Counted from the stretch's first letter, positions 28,041 through 36,371 are shown. The stretch: 64,000 nt of DNA from Streptomyces sp. 2114.4 (GCF_900187385.1 NZ_FYEY01000001.1:1984001-2048000); one strand, 5' to 3'. The notes: a model not told the origin generated them from the letters alone. A program made the numbers and translations.

Positions 28041-30488
28041 ATGAGCGGCCGGGCGCGGCTGGCGGTGTGCGCGGCGGTGGCCACCCTGTGTGCCGCCGGC
28101 GCGCTGCTGCCGCTGGTGGATCCGATCACCTGGATGGTCGAGGCGGCGATCCTGCTGGCCCTCATGAGCGGCGTGGGCGCGGCGGCCCGCCGGGCGCCCC
28201 TCGCCGGACCGCTGATCATCGGCGTCCAGGCCCTGGCCGCCGTGCTGCTGATGACCCTGCTGTTCGTCAGGAACGAGGCGGTCCTCGGACTGCTGCCGGG
28301 ACCGGACGCCCTCGCGGAATTCGGCCGGCTGCTGCAGGACGGCGTAAGCGACGTCGGCCGGTACGCCATCCCCGCCCCGCTCACCCCCGGCATCCGGCTG
28401 CTGCTGGTCCTGGGCGTGCTGGTGATCGGCCTGGCGGTGGACGCGCTGGCGGTCACCTACCGCAGCGCCGCGCCCGCCGGGCTGCCGCTGCTCGCGCTGT
28501 ATTCGGTGGCGGCGGGACTGTCCCAGGGCGGCGCGGGCTGGCTGCTGTTCCTGATCGCGGCGGCCGGCTATCTGCTGCTTCTGCTGGCCGAGGGCCGCGA
28601 CCGGCTCTCCCAGTGGGGCCGGGTGTTCGGCGGGCCGGGCGCCGGAGCGGACCGGCCGCGCGGCGGACGGGGGTTCGCGGCCGGCACCGGCGCGCCGGCG
28701 TCCGCCCCGGTCCGTACGGGCCGCAGGATCGGCGCGATGGCGCTCGGGCTCGCCGTAGTGGTGCCCGCCGTGCTGCCCTCCCTCGGCAGCGGCTTGCTGG
28801 GCACCTCCGGCAACGGCACGGGACCCGGCGGCGGTGGCACCATCTCCGCGGTGAACCCGCTGGTGTCGCTGCAGGACAGCCTCAACCAGCCCGAGGACAA
28901 GGAAGTCCTCAACTACCGCACGACCGCCTCCGACACCCGCGATCTGTATCTGCGGATCGTCGCGCTCGACCAGTTCGACGGCACGACCTGGAAGCCGTCC
29001 GAGCGCACGGTCACGGACGTCCCCGAGCAGCTGCCGCGGCCGCCCGGCCTCAGCTCCGCGGTCGACCTCAACCGGATCAACACCTCCATCTCGACCGCGG
29101 GGTGGTACGCCCAGAACTGGCTGCCGCTCCCCTATCCGGCGTCCAAGGTGGACATCTCCGGGCGCTGGCGCTTCGAGCCCCAGGGCCGCACGCTCGTCGG
29201 GGACCGCGGGCAGAACACCCACGGCCTGCAGTACCAGGTCGAGAGCCTGCAGGTGCGGCCCACCTCCGGGCAGCTGGCCGCCGCGCCGGCGCCGCCCGCC
29301 GACCTGCTGCGCGAGTACACCAAGGTCCCTCACTCGCTGCCCTCCGTCGTACGCGACACCGCACGCCGGGTCACCCGCGGCGCACCGACCACCTACGCCA
29401 AGGCCGTCAAGCTGCAGGACTGGTTCGCGCTCAACGGCGGCTTCAGCTACAACACCGACGTCCGGGCGGGCAGCGGTTCCCAGGCCATTGCGCGGTTCCT
29501 GAGGCAGAAGGAGGGATTCTGCGTCCACTTCTCCTTCTCGATGGCGGCGATGGCCCGGACCCTGGGCATCCCGGCCCGGGTCGCGGTCGGTTTCACCCCG
29601 GGCACCAAGCAGCCCGACGGCACGACCTCGGTCGGCCTCAAGGACGCGCATGCCTGGCCCGAGCTGTACTTCCAGGGCGTCGGGTGGACCCGCTTCGAGC
29701 CGACCCCGAGCCGCGGCAGCATCCCCGACTACGCGTACCCCGCCACGCCGGGAACGACCGGACCCAGCAGCCCGGACCCGGGGCCCTCCCGGTCCGCGGC
29801 CCCCTCGGAGGGCCCCTCCGCGGACCCGTCCTGCGGCCCCGGCGAACAGCGGTCCGGCTCGGGCTCCGGTTCGGGGTGTCTCACGCTGCCCGCTCAGAAC
29901 GGGGGCGTCCGCCCCCCGGAGGACGGCTCGTCCCCCTGGGCGGCCGCCGGTATCGCGCTGGCGGTCCTGCTCGTCCTGCTGCTGCCCGTGGCCCCGCTGC
30001 TGTGGCGTCTGCGGACGCGGGCCGGACGGCTGGCGGCCGCCGGCCGGGACGGGGACTTGGCTGCGGGCACCCTCGCCGCCTGGCGGGAGCTGCAGGACAC
30101 CGCCTGGGACTTCGGCATCCTGCCGGACGAGTCGCTGACTCCGCGTAAGGCGGCCGCGCGGATCATCGGTCTCGGAGAACTGCAACCGGAGCCCGCCGCG
30201 GCCGCCCGGCGCGTTGCGGCGGCGGTGGAGCAGGTCCTGTACGCACCGCAACCGCAGCCGGTGGCCGGACTCGCCGCGGAGGTGCAACAGGTACGGGCCG
30301 GGTTGCGGGATGCCGCGCCCCGTGGGCTGCGGCTGCGTGCCCAGCTCGCCCCGCGTTCGGTGGCCCGCCTCCGTTGGGCCTGGTCAGCGCGGTGGACGGC
30401 CTGGCTGGTCCGGTGCCGCAGCAGCCGCTCTGTGACCTCGGTACGGCGTGCGGCGGCCGCCCTCCGGCCGGGCCGGCAGCGGGCATAG
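28041..30488 (+). CDS. TgpA-type membrane transglutaminase-like protein
   Basis: An 815-residue protein with an N-terminal set of about six to seven transmembrane helices (DUF3488/TgpA_N, residues 5-190 and about 230-255). The extracytoplasmic transglutaminase-like domain has Cys in KEGFCVHFSFSMAAMAR and His in LKDAHAWPEL, with a WTRFEPTPSRG strand after it. A Ser/Pro/Gly-rich linker, one more helix (about 635-660) and a DUF4129-like C-terminus follow. It forms the conserved MoxR-DUF58-TgpA triad. The substrate is unknown; a peptidoglycan or surface-protein link is only inferred from location. Confidence 0.92.
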   Translation: MSGRARLAVCAAVATLCAAGALLPLVDPITWMVEAAILLALMSGVGAAARRAPLAGPLIIGVQALAAVLLMTLLFVRNEAVLGLLPGPDALAEFGRLLQDGVSDVGRYAIPAPLTPGIRLLLVLGVLVIGLAVDALAVTYRSAAPAGLPLLALYSVAAGLSQGGAGWLLFLIAAAGYLLLLLAEGRDRLSQWGRVFGGPGAGADRPRGGRGFAAGTGAPASAPVRTGRRIGAMALGLAVVVPAVLPSLGSGLLGTSGNGTGPGGGGTISAVNPLVSLQDSLNQPEDKEVLNYRTTASDTRDLYLRIVALDQFDGTTWKPSERTVTDVPEQLPRPPGLSSAVDLNRINTSISTAGWYAQNWLPLPYPASKVDISGRWRFEPQGRTLVGDRGQNTHGLQYQVESLQVRPTSGQLAAAPAPPADLLREYTKVPHSLPSVVRDTARRVTRGAPTTYAKAVKLQDWFALNGGFSYNTDVRAGSGSQAIARFLRQKEGFCVHFSFSMAAMARTLGIPARVAVGFTPGTKQPDGTTSVGLKDAHAWPELYFQGVGWTRFEPTPSRGSIPDYAYPATPGTTGPSSPDPGPSRSAAPSEGPSADPSCGPGEQRSGSGSGSGCLTLPAQNGGVRPPEDGSSPWAAAGIALAVLLVLLLPVAPLLWRLRTRAGRLAAAGRDGDLAAGTLAAWRELQDTAWDFGILPDESLTPRKAAARIIGLGELQPEPAAAARRVAAAVEQVLYAPQPQPVAGLAAEVQQVRAGLRDAAPRGLRLRAQLAPRSVARLRWAWSARWTAWLVRCRSSRSVTSVRRAAAALRPGRQRA

Positions 30489-30524
30489 CCACACGGCCCG
30501 GGGCGGATACCTCCCGAAGTACCG

Positions 30525-30564
30525 GAAGGCCGGGCTCAGCGCGGAAGCAAAGAGCCCGGCCTTC
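30525..30564 (+). terminator. terminator-like hairpin after the transglutaminase gene
   Basis: Perfect 13-bp stem: GAAGGCCGGGCTC (30525-30537) pairs with GAGCCCGGCCTTC (30552-30564) across a 14-nt loop, 36 bp after the stop codon. Confidence 0.75.
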
Positions 30565-30569
30565 GGCAA

Positions 30570-30697
30570 GTGCAGAAGTCCCGGCGGGAAAGAACGGCGC
30601 ACAGAGCGGTGCACAGAGCAAGGAGAAACAGCCGGAAGAAATGCCGGAAAAGCAGCAGGAGAAATGGATCCGGAAAAGAAATACCGGCGTAACTGCT
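30570..30697. other. A/G-rich low-GC island between two hairpins
   Basis: About 128 bp unusually rich in A and G on the plus strand (many GGAGAAA/GGAAAAG runs), flanked by perfect hairpins on both sides. No plausible protein is encoded: overlapping short frames on either strand lack ribosome-binding sites or family resemblance. The composition and the flanking terminator-like structures make a small RNA possible, but no promoter is evident. Confidence 0.4.
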
Positions 30698-30739
30698 GAA
30701 GCCCCATTGAACTCGCCGGAACGAGCTCAATGGGGCTTC
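30698..30739. terminator. hairpin between convergent transglutaminase and DUF3040 genes
   Basis: Perfect 13-bp stem: GAAGCCCCATTGA (30698-30710) pairs with TCAATGGGGCTTC (30727-30739). It lies 110 bp beyond the DUF3040 stop on the minus strand and could terminate either converging transcript. No T tract follows on either side. Confidence 0.6.
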
Positions 30740-30848
30740 GGACCCACTTCAGACAGTCCCGTGGGCTCGCTTCCTCGCTCGCCCCGGCGGCTCAAAGGCC
30801 CTGCTGTTCCTCAGCGGCCCTGCCGTTGCTGGGTGACCCCGCTGTTCG

Positions 30849-31256
30849 TCAGTGGCCCTGCTGTTCGTCCCTGCGCCGCTGCCAGCGGTCCTCGATGCGA
30901 TTCATCATCGAGCGCCGCTGCCGGGCCTGTCGGCGCGCCGGCGCACCACCTCCGGAACCCGCACCGGACCGCTGCTCACCCGGCTTGGGGGCCTTGCGCC
31001 AGCCCGTGACCGCCAGCACTGCGCAGCCGAGCATGACGAGAAATCCCACCACGCTGATCCAGATCTGCTGCGCGACCATGCCGGCCATGAGCAGGGCGAT
31101 ACCCACCAGGAAGCCCGCGACCGCTTGGTAGACCCGTCGCCGGGTGTACGTACGCAGCCCGCTTCCCTCAAGCGCTGTCGCGAACTTGGGATCTTCGGCG
31201 TACAGCGCTCGCTCCATTTGCTCGAGCATGCGCTGCTCGTGCTCCGAGAGCGGCAC
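30849..31256 (-). CDS. DUF3040-domain small membrane protein
   Basis: A 135-residue protein matching the actinobacterial DUF3040 pattern: an N-terminal helix MPLSEHEQRMLEQMERAL with YAEDPKFA, then two transmembrane helices (about residues 43-63 and 65-85) and a basic Arg/Gln/Gly-rich tail. The function is unknown. It precedes the converging hairpin at 30698-30739 and is separated from the methyltransferase gene by about 258 bp holding no other gene, so it probably has its own promoter. Confidence 0.88.
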   Translation of the reverse strand: MPLSEHEQRMLEQMERALYAEDPKFATALEGSGLRTYTRRRVYQAVAGFLVGIALLMAGMVAQQIWISVVGFLVMLGCAVLAVTGWRKAPKPGEQRSGAGSGGGAPARRQARQRRSMMNRIEDRWQRRRDEQQGH

Positions 31257-31514
31257 GGAGTCCTCCTACTCGTCGGTCGCGGGGGCGACCGGGGTGCGAC
31301 CCTTTCAGGATAGGCAGGGAATCGTCCCCGTGAAACCCGCCCCTCGACGCCAATTCACTGTCCGGGCCGCCGCGGCGACCGGTGGTGATGCTGCCTGCAT
31401 TCCCCACCCGCCTGTCCGCCATGCCGGAACGTCGTACCCCGATCATACGGGGCGAAGGGGCTGATCGGGTGGTCTGTGGCCGACTGCACGCGGTAGCCGG
31501 GTGTGCCGGGTGGG

Positions 31515-32270
31515 TCAGTCGCGCTCGGCGAGGACGTGCAACTGTGTGGCCACGGAGTGGAAGGCGGGCTGTTCGGCCGCGGCCGCTTCGAGCTTCAGCA
31601 GGGCGTCCATGGCGCCCGGCTCGGTGTCGACCAGCACCCCGGGGACGAGGTCGGCGAAGACCCGCACGCCGTGCACCGCGCCGACCTGCAGACCGGTGCC
31701 GGACACCAGCTCGGTGAGCTGGTCGGCGGTGAACCGGCGCGGCATCGGGTCGCCCTCGCCCCAGCGCCCGGACGGGTCGGTGAGGGCCTGGTGGGCCTCG
31801 GTGAAGTGGCCCGCGAGGGCGCGTGCGAGGACCGCGCCGCCCAGGCCGGCCGCGAGCAGGCTGAGGGTGCCGGCCGGGCGCAGCGCGTCGACGGCGTTGC
31901 GGATGCCCTCGGCCGGGTCGTCGACGTACTCCAGCACGCCGTGGCAGAGCACGACGTCATGGCCGCCGCGCTCGACGACGTCGAACAGACCGTGGGCGTC
32001 GCCCTGCACGGCGCGTACCCGGTCGGCGACGCCCGCCTCCGCGGCCCGGCGCTCCAGAGCGAAGAGGGCGTTGGGGCTGGGGTCGACGACCGTGACGTGG
32101 TGGCCGAGGCGGGCGACCGGCACGGCGAAGTTGCCGGTGCCGCCGCCGGTGTCGAGGACGTCCAGGGCGTCGCGCCCGGCGGCCTTGACCCGGCGCTCCA
32201 GGGCGTCCTTGAGGACGTCCCAGACCACGGCGGTACGAAGGGAGGCGCGGGGGCGCAGCGGGTCAGACAC
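31515..32270 (-). CDS. class I SAM-dependent methyltransferase
   Basis: A 251-residue Rossmann-fold methyltransferase. The AdoMet motif VLDTGGGTGNFAVPVARLG is near residues 37-55, followed by VTVVDPSPNALFALE (motif II) and HDVVLCHGVLEYVDDP (motif IV, SmtA/CmoM-like). The GTG start gives MSDPLRPRASLRT. Relatives include tRNA and small-molecule methyltransferases, so the substrate is not predictable. The same-strand neighbour upstream is the HEPN protein after a 351-bp gap. Confidence 0.85.
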   Translation of the reverse strand: MSDPLRPRASLRTAVVWDVLKDALERRVKAAGRDALDVLDTGGGTGNFAVPVARLGHHVTVVDPSPNALFALERRAAEAGVADRVRAVQGDAHGLFDVVERGGHDVVLCHGVLEYVDDPAEGIRNAVDALRPAGTLSLLAAGLGGAVLARALAGHFTEAHQALTDPSGRWGEGDPMPRRFTADQLTELVSGTGLQVGAVHGVRVFADLVPGVLVDTEPGAMDALLKLEAAAAEQPAFHSVATQLHVLAERD

Positions 32271-32621
32271 GGCGGGTGGCTCCTCGGCGGGGGCATGAAC
32301 GTCTAGGCGTCCACCACCCTATTCCGTCCCGCGCCGTCCAGCGTCCGCCGTCCGCGCAGCCGGCCGGGCGCCGGGGGCGGGGCAGGACGCCGGGGGGCAG
32401 GCGCCGGGGGAGGCCGCCGGGGGGCGCGGGGCGCTGGGGGACGTGGGGCGGGCGCCGTGCTTCACCTTTCCTCCTTCCCCCCGGGGCCCCGCCCCCTCCC
32501 ACCCCACCCCACTCCCCCATCGTCGGCTCCCCGCCGGCCGCCGCCCCGCCACCCCGGCGTGCCTGCGTGCCGGTATGTCGCCCCGGCCGGCCCCCGGCCC
32601 ACCGCCGTGATCGCGGCGCTC
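32271..32621. other. gene-free region with strand-switching G-runs
   Basis: No coding sequence I can support. At about 32359-32458 the plus strand is G-rich with many GGGG/GGGGG runs; at about 32465-32525 the minus strand is (GGGGGAGTGGGGTGGGGTGG). Both could form G-quadruplexes on opposite strands. The open frames here consist of Pro/Arg/Gly low complexity and look like by-products of composition. Confidence 0.6.
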
Positions 32622-33107
32622 CTACCCCGCCCGCTGTGGTGGCAGCGACGGCTGGAGGAGCAGCATCCGTTCCACCAGGCGCAGGAACATGGCGGCGTCG
32701 CGCAGCAGATCGTCGGCGTCCCGGCGGCCGGCCGCGCCGGCTATACCGGCCTCGGCCTTCGCCCGGCGGGCGGCGCCGGCGGCGAAGAGGGCGCTCCACT
32801 CGGAGAGTTCGGGCGCGACCTCGGGAAGAACCTCCCAGGCGCTGCGGATACGCTGCCTGCGACGCAGGGTGCTCTCCGGCCGTCCACGGACGGCGAGGAC
32901 GGCGGCGGCGGTACGCAGCGCGGCCAGATGAGCCGTGGCGAACTGCTCGTTGGGGGTTTCCAGGGTCTGTGCCTCATCGAGGCCCTGCTGGGCCTGGGCG
33001 AGCAAGGTGAGGGCGGCGGGTGGCGCGGCCGCCCGCCGCAGAACGGGGTGGACATCACTCGGGGGACCGTACGCAGCGGAGCTGCCCCCGCTGGGACGAG
33101 CTGCCAT
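32622..33107 (-). CDS. SAV_6107-type HEPN-domain protein
   Basis: A 161-residue, mostly helical, Ala-rich protein resembling the actinobacterial SAV_6107 HEPN family. HEPN domains often act as RNases in toxin-antitoxin and defence systems, using an Rx4-6H motif. I cannot find a clear one here, and no nucleotidyltransferase partner is adjacent, so a catalytic role is doubtful. I chose the ATG at 33107 because AGGAGG lies about 7 nt upstream. An upstream in-frame extension to 33209 lacks such a site. Confidence 0.8.
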   Translation of the reverse strand: MAARPSGGSSAAYGPPSDVHPVLRRAAAPPAALTLLAQAQQGLDEAQTLETPNEQFATAHLAALRTAAAVLAVRGRPESTLRRRQRIRSAWEVLPEVAPELSEWSALFAAGAARRAKAEAGIAGAAGRRDADDLLRDAAMFLRLVERMLLLQPSLPPQRAG

Positions 33108-33241
33108 GACGAACCTCCTGTCGTCGCATGCCGGTTCGGGACCGAAGACGATTCGGACCGTATGAAGCCATCGTGACGTACGCCACTGACAATCGACGCT
33201 GACCTGCACTTTCGTTGGAAAGGGGACATGCGCCGGGGCGC

Positions 33242-33319
33242 GTTTCCGGGCCGGATTCGCGGGGCGGGTTCCCGGGCCGGATTCCCGGGCGAATTTCCGT
33301 GGCGGATTCGCAACACCCC
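33242..33319. repeat. three imperfect 26-bp tandem repeats
   Basis: Units start at 33242, 33268 and 33294 and share TTYCCGGGCCGGATTC-type sequence (third unit diverged: TTTCCGTGGCGGATTCG). They lie in the divergent gap between the HEPN gene and the ATPase gene, 33 bp before the palindromic operator, and may be a promoter-proximal regulatory array or a neutral duplication. Confidence 0.7.
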
Positions 33320-33351
33320 CTTGCGGAACGGGGGGTGGGATACCGCATACT

Positions 33352-33375
33352 TTTGAACTGACCAGTCAGTTCAAA
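33352..33375 (+). promoter_or_regulatory. TetR-type palindromic operator upstream of the ATPase/YhgE operon
   Basis: TTTGAACTGAC (33352-33362) and GTCAGTTCAAA (33365-33375) form a perfect 11-bp inverted repeat with a 2-bp centre. It abuts the ribosome-binding site GGAGGGG of the gene starting at 33386. The size and symmetry fit a TetR-family operator; the TetR gene at 36527 ends this same cluster and is the obvious candidate regulator. Confidence 0.8.
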
Positions 33376-33385
33376 GGAGGGGATC

Positions 33386-34192
33386 GTGGACAGCACCCCG
33401 CACGGGGCGGCGGTCGCGGCCACGGGATTCGGAGTCAAGGGCCCCCGTGGATGGGCGTTCCGGGACATCGACATCACCGCCGGACCCGGCTCACTGATCG
33501 CCGTACAGGGCCCTTCGGGCTCGGGCCGTACGTGTCTGCTGCTCGCGCTCACCGGCCGGATGAAGTCCGCCGCCGGCACCGCCGAGGTCGGCGGACTGCC
33601 ACTGCCGAAGAAAAGGGCCGCCGTCCGGTCCGTCACCGCGCTCGCCCATGTGCCGGGGGTCGCCGAGCTCGATCCCGCCCTCACGGTGGGCGAGCATCTG
33701 CGGGAACGCGCCCTGCTGCAGGGCCGGTTCGGCGGTTCGCTGCGGGCACTGCTGCGGCCGCGGCACGAGCGCCGGGCCGAAGCCCGCGCGTTGGTGGACA
33801 CTGCCCTCGCGGCGGCGGGACTCGCCCCGGAGGCGCTGCCCAAGGGGATCCGTACGTCCGTCCGCGACCTGGAGCGGCTGGAGGCGCTGCGGCTGTCCGT
33901 TGCGCTCGCGCTGATCGGCGGCCCGCGGCTGCTGGCCGTCGACGACACCGATCTGAAGCTGTCCGACGATGAGCGCGCCGCGGCCTGGGCGTTGCTGCGC
34001 GGCCTGGCGGCGGCCGGTACCACCGTGCTGGCGGTGTGCAGCGAGCCGCCGGAGAACGGCGAGGGCGTGGTGCTGGTCCACACGGGCGCCCGCCCGGAGC
34101 GGCACACCCCGAAGGGCACGGCCGGCAAGCACGACGGGCCCGACGACGAGGAGGGGGCGGCCGATGCGCTCGCCGAAGCTGGCCGCGCTTGA
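33386..34192 (+). CDS. degenerate ABC-type ATP-binding protein
   Basis: A 268-residue ABC-fold protein whose active-site motifs are altered. Walker A reads GPSGSGRT, with Arg in place of the catalytic Lys. Walker B ends RLLAVDDTD, with Asp where the catalytic Glu is expected. No LSGGQ signature is visible before Walker B. It is therefore unlikely to hydrolyse ATP like a transport ATPase and may be regulatory or structural. GTG start behind GGAGGGG. It overlaps the YhgE/Pip gene by 29 bp, and an acidic tail (DGPDDEEG) ends the protein. Confidence 0.85.
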   Translation: MDSTPHGAAVAATGFGVKGPRGWAFRDIDITAGPGSLIAVQGPSGSGRTCLLLALTGRMKSAAGTAEVGGLPLPKKRAAVRSVTALAHVPGVAELDPALTVGEHLRERALLQGRFGGSLRALLRPRHERRAEARALVDTALAAAGLAPEALPKGIRTSVRDLERLEALRLSVALALIGGPRLLAVDDTDLKLSDDERAAAWALLRGLAAAGTTVLAVCSEPPENGEGVVLVHTGARPERHTPKGTAGKHDGPDDEEGAADALAEAGRA

Positions 34193-36371
34193 GCTGAAGC
34201 GGTTCGGGAGGGGGAAGCTGCCGCGCGCCGCGCTGGCCGCCCTTCTGCTGCTGCCGCTCCTGTACGGCGCGCTGTACCTGTGGTCCTTCTGGGACCCGTA
34301 CGGGCGGCTGGACAAGATTCCGGTGGCGCTGGTCAACGAGGACAAGGGTGCGGCCATCGACGGCAAGCACCTCTCGGCCGGCGACAGCATCGTCGACGGC
34401 CTGGCCGACAGCCACACCTTCGACTGGCGCCCCGTGGACGCCAAGGAGGCCGCCCGGGGCGTCGAGGACGGCTCGTACTACCTCTCGCTGACGATCCCGA
34501 CGGACTTCAGCCGGCGGATCGCCTCCAGTTCCGGGGACCACCCGGAGACCGGCGCGCTCAAGGTACGCACGAACGACGCGAACAACTACATCGTCGGGCA
34601 GATCTCCCGGACGGTGTTCTCCGAGGTGCGTTCCGCGGCCTCCACGAAGTCGGCGCGTACCTTCCTCGACAAGATCTTCGTCTCGTTCTCGACGCTGCAC
34701 GGCAAGACCGAGCAGGCCGCGGACGGCGCCGACCGGCTCCACGACGGCATCGGGCAGGCCCGGCACGGCGCGGGCGAACTGGCCGACGGCCTGGGCACCG
34801 CGAAGGACGGCAGCGGCAAGCTGGTCACCGGCCTGGGCGACCTCGACGCGGGCGCGGGGCGGCTCTCCCGGGGCAGCTCCGACCTCGCCCGGGGAGCCGG
34901 AAGTGCCGCCCACGGCTCGCGCCAACTGGCCGACGGTTCCGGGCAGGTGGCACAGGGGACCCAGCAGCTGGCCGACAAGGTCAACGGAGTCGTCGGCAAG
35001 GTGGGGCCCTTCATCCGGGCGCACGGCAAGGAGATCGGCGAGGCGGCGCAGCTCGTCGCCGACGGTTCGCAGGCGGTCCGTGACCACCTCGGCAGGCTCC
35101 CCGCCGCGGCCGCCGACGGGGCGAAGCTCTCCCGGGGGATCTCCGATCATCTGGCCGCCTACTACCGGCTGCGCTGCGAGGGCGCGGTGCGGCTCGACAC
35201 GTCCTGCACGGAGCTGAAGCAGCTCAAGGAGGAGGCGGCCACCGCGGCGGACCGGGCCGAGGAGGTCAGCGAGTACGTCCACGACCAGAAGAACCTCGAC
35301 CAACTGGGCCGGGACCTGGACACGCTGCACTCCCTGGCGGGCGAGCTGGCGCGGCACGGGCCGACCCTGGGCGCCGACATGGACGCCGCCGTCAAGAAGA
35401 TCAACGATCTCAACGACGGGGCGCACAAGGTGTCCGCGGGGGCGCGCAAGCTGGCCGCGGGCAACGCCCGGCTGGCCGCCGGCGCGGACAGGCTCGACGA
35501 CGGTGCGCACCAGCTGCACGACGGTACGGGCCGCGCCGCGGCCGGTATGGGCGACCTCGACTCCGGTGTGGGCAGGCTCAAGGACGGCGCCCACACCCTG
35601 AACGGCGGCATGTTCAAGCTCTCCGACGGCTCGCAGAAGCTGGCCGGGGGGCTGCACGACGGGGCGAAGCAGATCCCCGACTACGGCAGGAAGGACCGCG
35701 ACGCACGCACCCAGGTCATGTCCGACCCCGTACAGCTGGCCTCGGACGCCGCCCACAAGGCGCCGAACTACGGCACCGGGTTCGCCCCGTATTTCATCCC
35801 GCTGTCCTTGTGGGTCGGCGCGATGGTGGCGTACATGCTGATCCAGCCGCTGAACCGGCGGGCGCTGGCGATGGGCGCGCCCTCCTGGCGGGTGGCGGTG
35901 TCCGGATGGCTGCCGGTGTTCGGTGTGGGGGTGCTGCAGACCGCCGCCCTGATGGCCGTATTGCACTTCGCGATCGGCCTGGAGATGGTGCGGGCGGCCG
36001 GCACGATCGGCTTCCTCGTACTGGTCACGGCCTGTTTCTCGGCGATCGTGCAGTGGCTGAACGCACAGTTCGGCCCGGCCGGCCGGATCCTGGTGCTGGC
36101 GCTGCTGATGCTCCAGCTGACCTCCGCGGGCGGCACCTATCCCGTACAGACCAGTCCGGGCTTCTTCGCCGCCATCCACCCGTATCTGCCGATGAGTTAC
36201 GTCGTGGAGGGGCTGCGCCGGCTGATCACCGGCGGGGAGCTCGCGCCGGTGTGGCAGGGCAGCGTGGTGCTGGTGGCGTTCACCGCGGGGGCGCTCGTGC
36301 TGACGTCCCTGACGGCGCGCGGCCGGCAGGTGGTGCGGATGAAGGACCTGCACCCGGAGCTGAGCCTGTGA
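34164..36371 (+). CDS. YhgE/Pip-family membrane protein
   Basis: A 735-residue protein with one N-terminal helix (about residues 22-42) ending in the family block WSFWDPYGRLDKIPVALVNED. A long extracytoplasmic region is built of repeated LADG/LxDGxxxL and AxGxxxL units, followed by a C-terminal group of five to six helices (ABC-2 membrane-like). Relatives include phage-infection protein Pip and type VII-associated EsaA. I chose the ATG at 34164 because of GAGGAGGGGGCGG upstream and because family homology begins there. The function in Streptomyces is unknown; export or efflux is inferred. Confidence 0.9.
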   Translation: MRSPKLAALELKRFGRGKLPRAALAALLLLPLLYGALYLWSFWDPYGRLDKIPVALVNEDKGAAIDGKHLSAGDSIVDGLADSHTFDWRPVDAKEAARGVEDGSYYLSLTIPTDFSRRIASSSGDHPETGALKVRTNDANNYIVGQISRTVFSEVRSAASTKSARTFLDKIFVSFSTLHGKTEQAADGADRLHDGIGQARHGAGELADGLGTAKDGSGKLVTGLGDLDAGAGRLSRGSSDLARGAGSAAHGSRQLADGSGQVAQGTQQLADKVNGVVGKVGPFIRAHGKEIGEAAQLVADGSQAVRDHLGRLPAAAADGAKLSRGISDHLAAYYRLRCEGAVRLDTSCTELKQLKEEAATAADRAEEVSEYVHDQKNLDQLGRDLDTLHSLAGELARHGPTLGADMDAAVKKINDLNDGAHKVSAGARKLAAGNARLAAGADRLDDGAHQLHDGTGRAAAGMGDLDSGVGRLKDGAHTLNGGMFKLSDGSQKLAGGLHDGAKQIPDYGRKDRDARTQVMSDPVQLASDAAHKAPNYGTGFAPYFIPLSLWVGAMVAYMLIQPLNRRALAMGAPSWRVAVSGWLPVFGVGVLQTAALMAVLHFAIGLEMVRAAGTIGFLVLVTACFSAIVQWLNAQFGPAGRILVLALLMLQLTSAGGTYPVQTSPGFFAAIHPYLPMSYVVEGLRRLITGGELAPVWQGSVVLVAFTAGALVLTSLTARGRQVVRMKDLHPELSL

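Noticed and set aside
27717..30287. 856-codon minus-strand frame over the transglutaminase gene
   Set aside because: Arg/Gly/Gln-rich shadow of a gene with catalytic motifs on the plus strand.
30536..30730. 64-residue hydrophobic frame in the A/G-rich island
   Set aside because: The Phe/Leu-rich content follows from the purine-rich complement; no ribosome-binding site and it spans terminator-like hairpins.
32276..33010. 244-codon Pro/Arg frame over the G-run gap
   Set aside because: Low complexity from homopolymer-like runs; overlaps the HEPN gene on the other strand.
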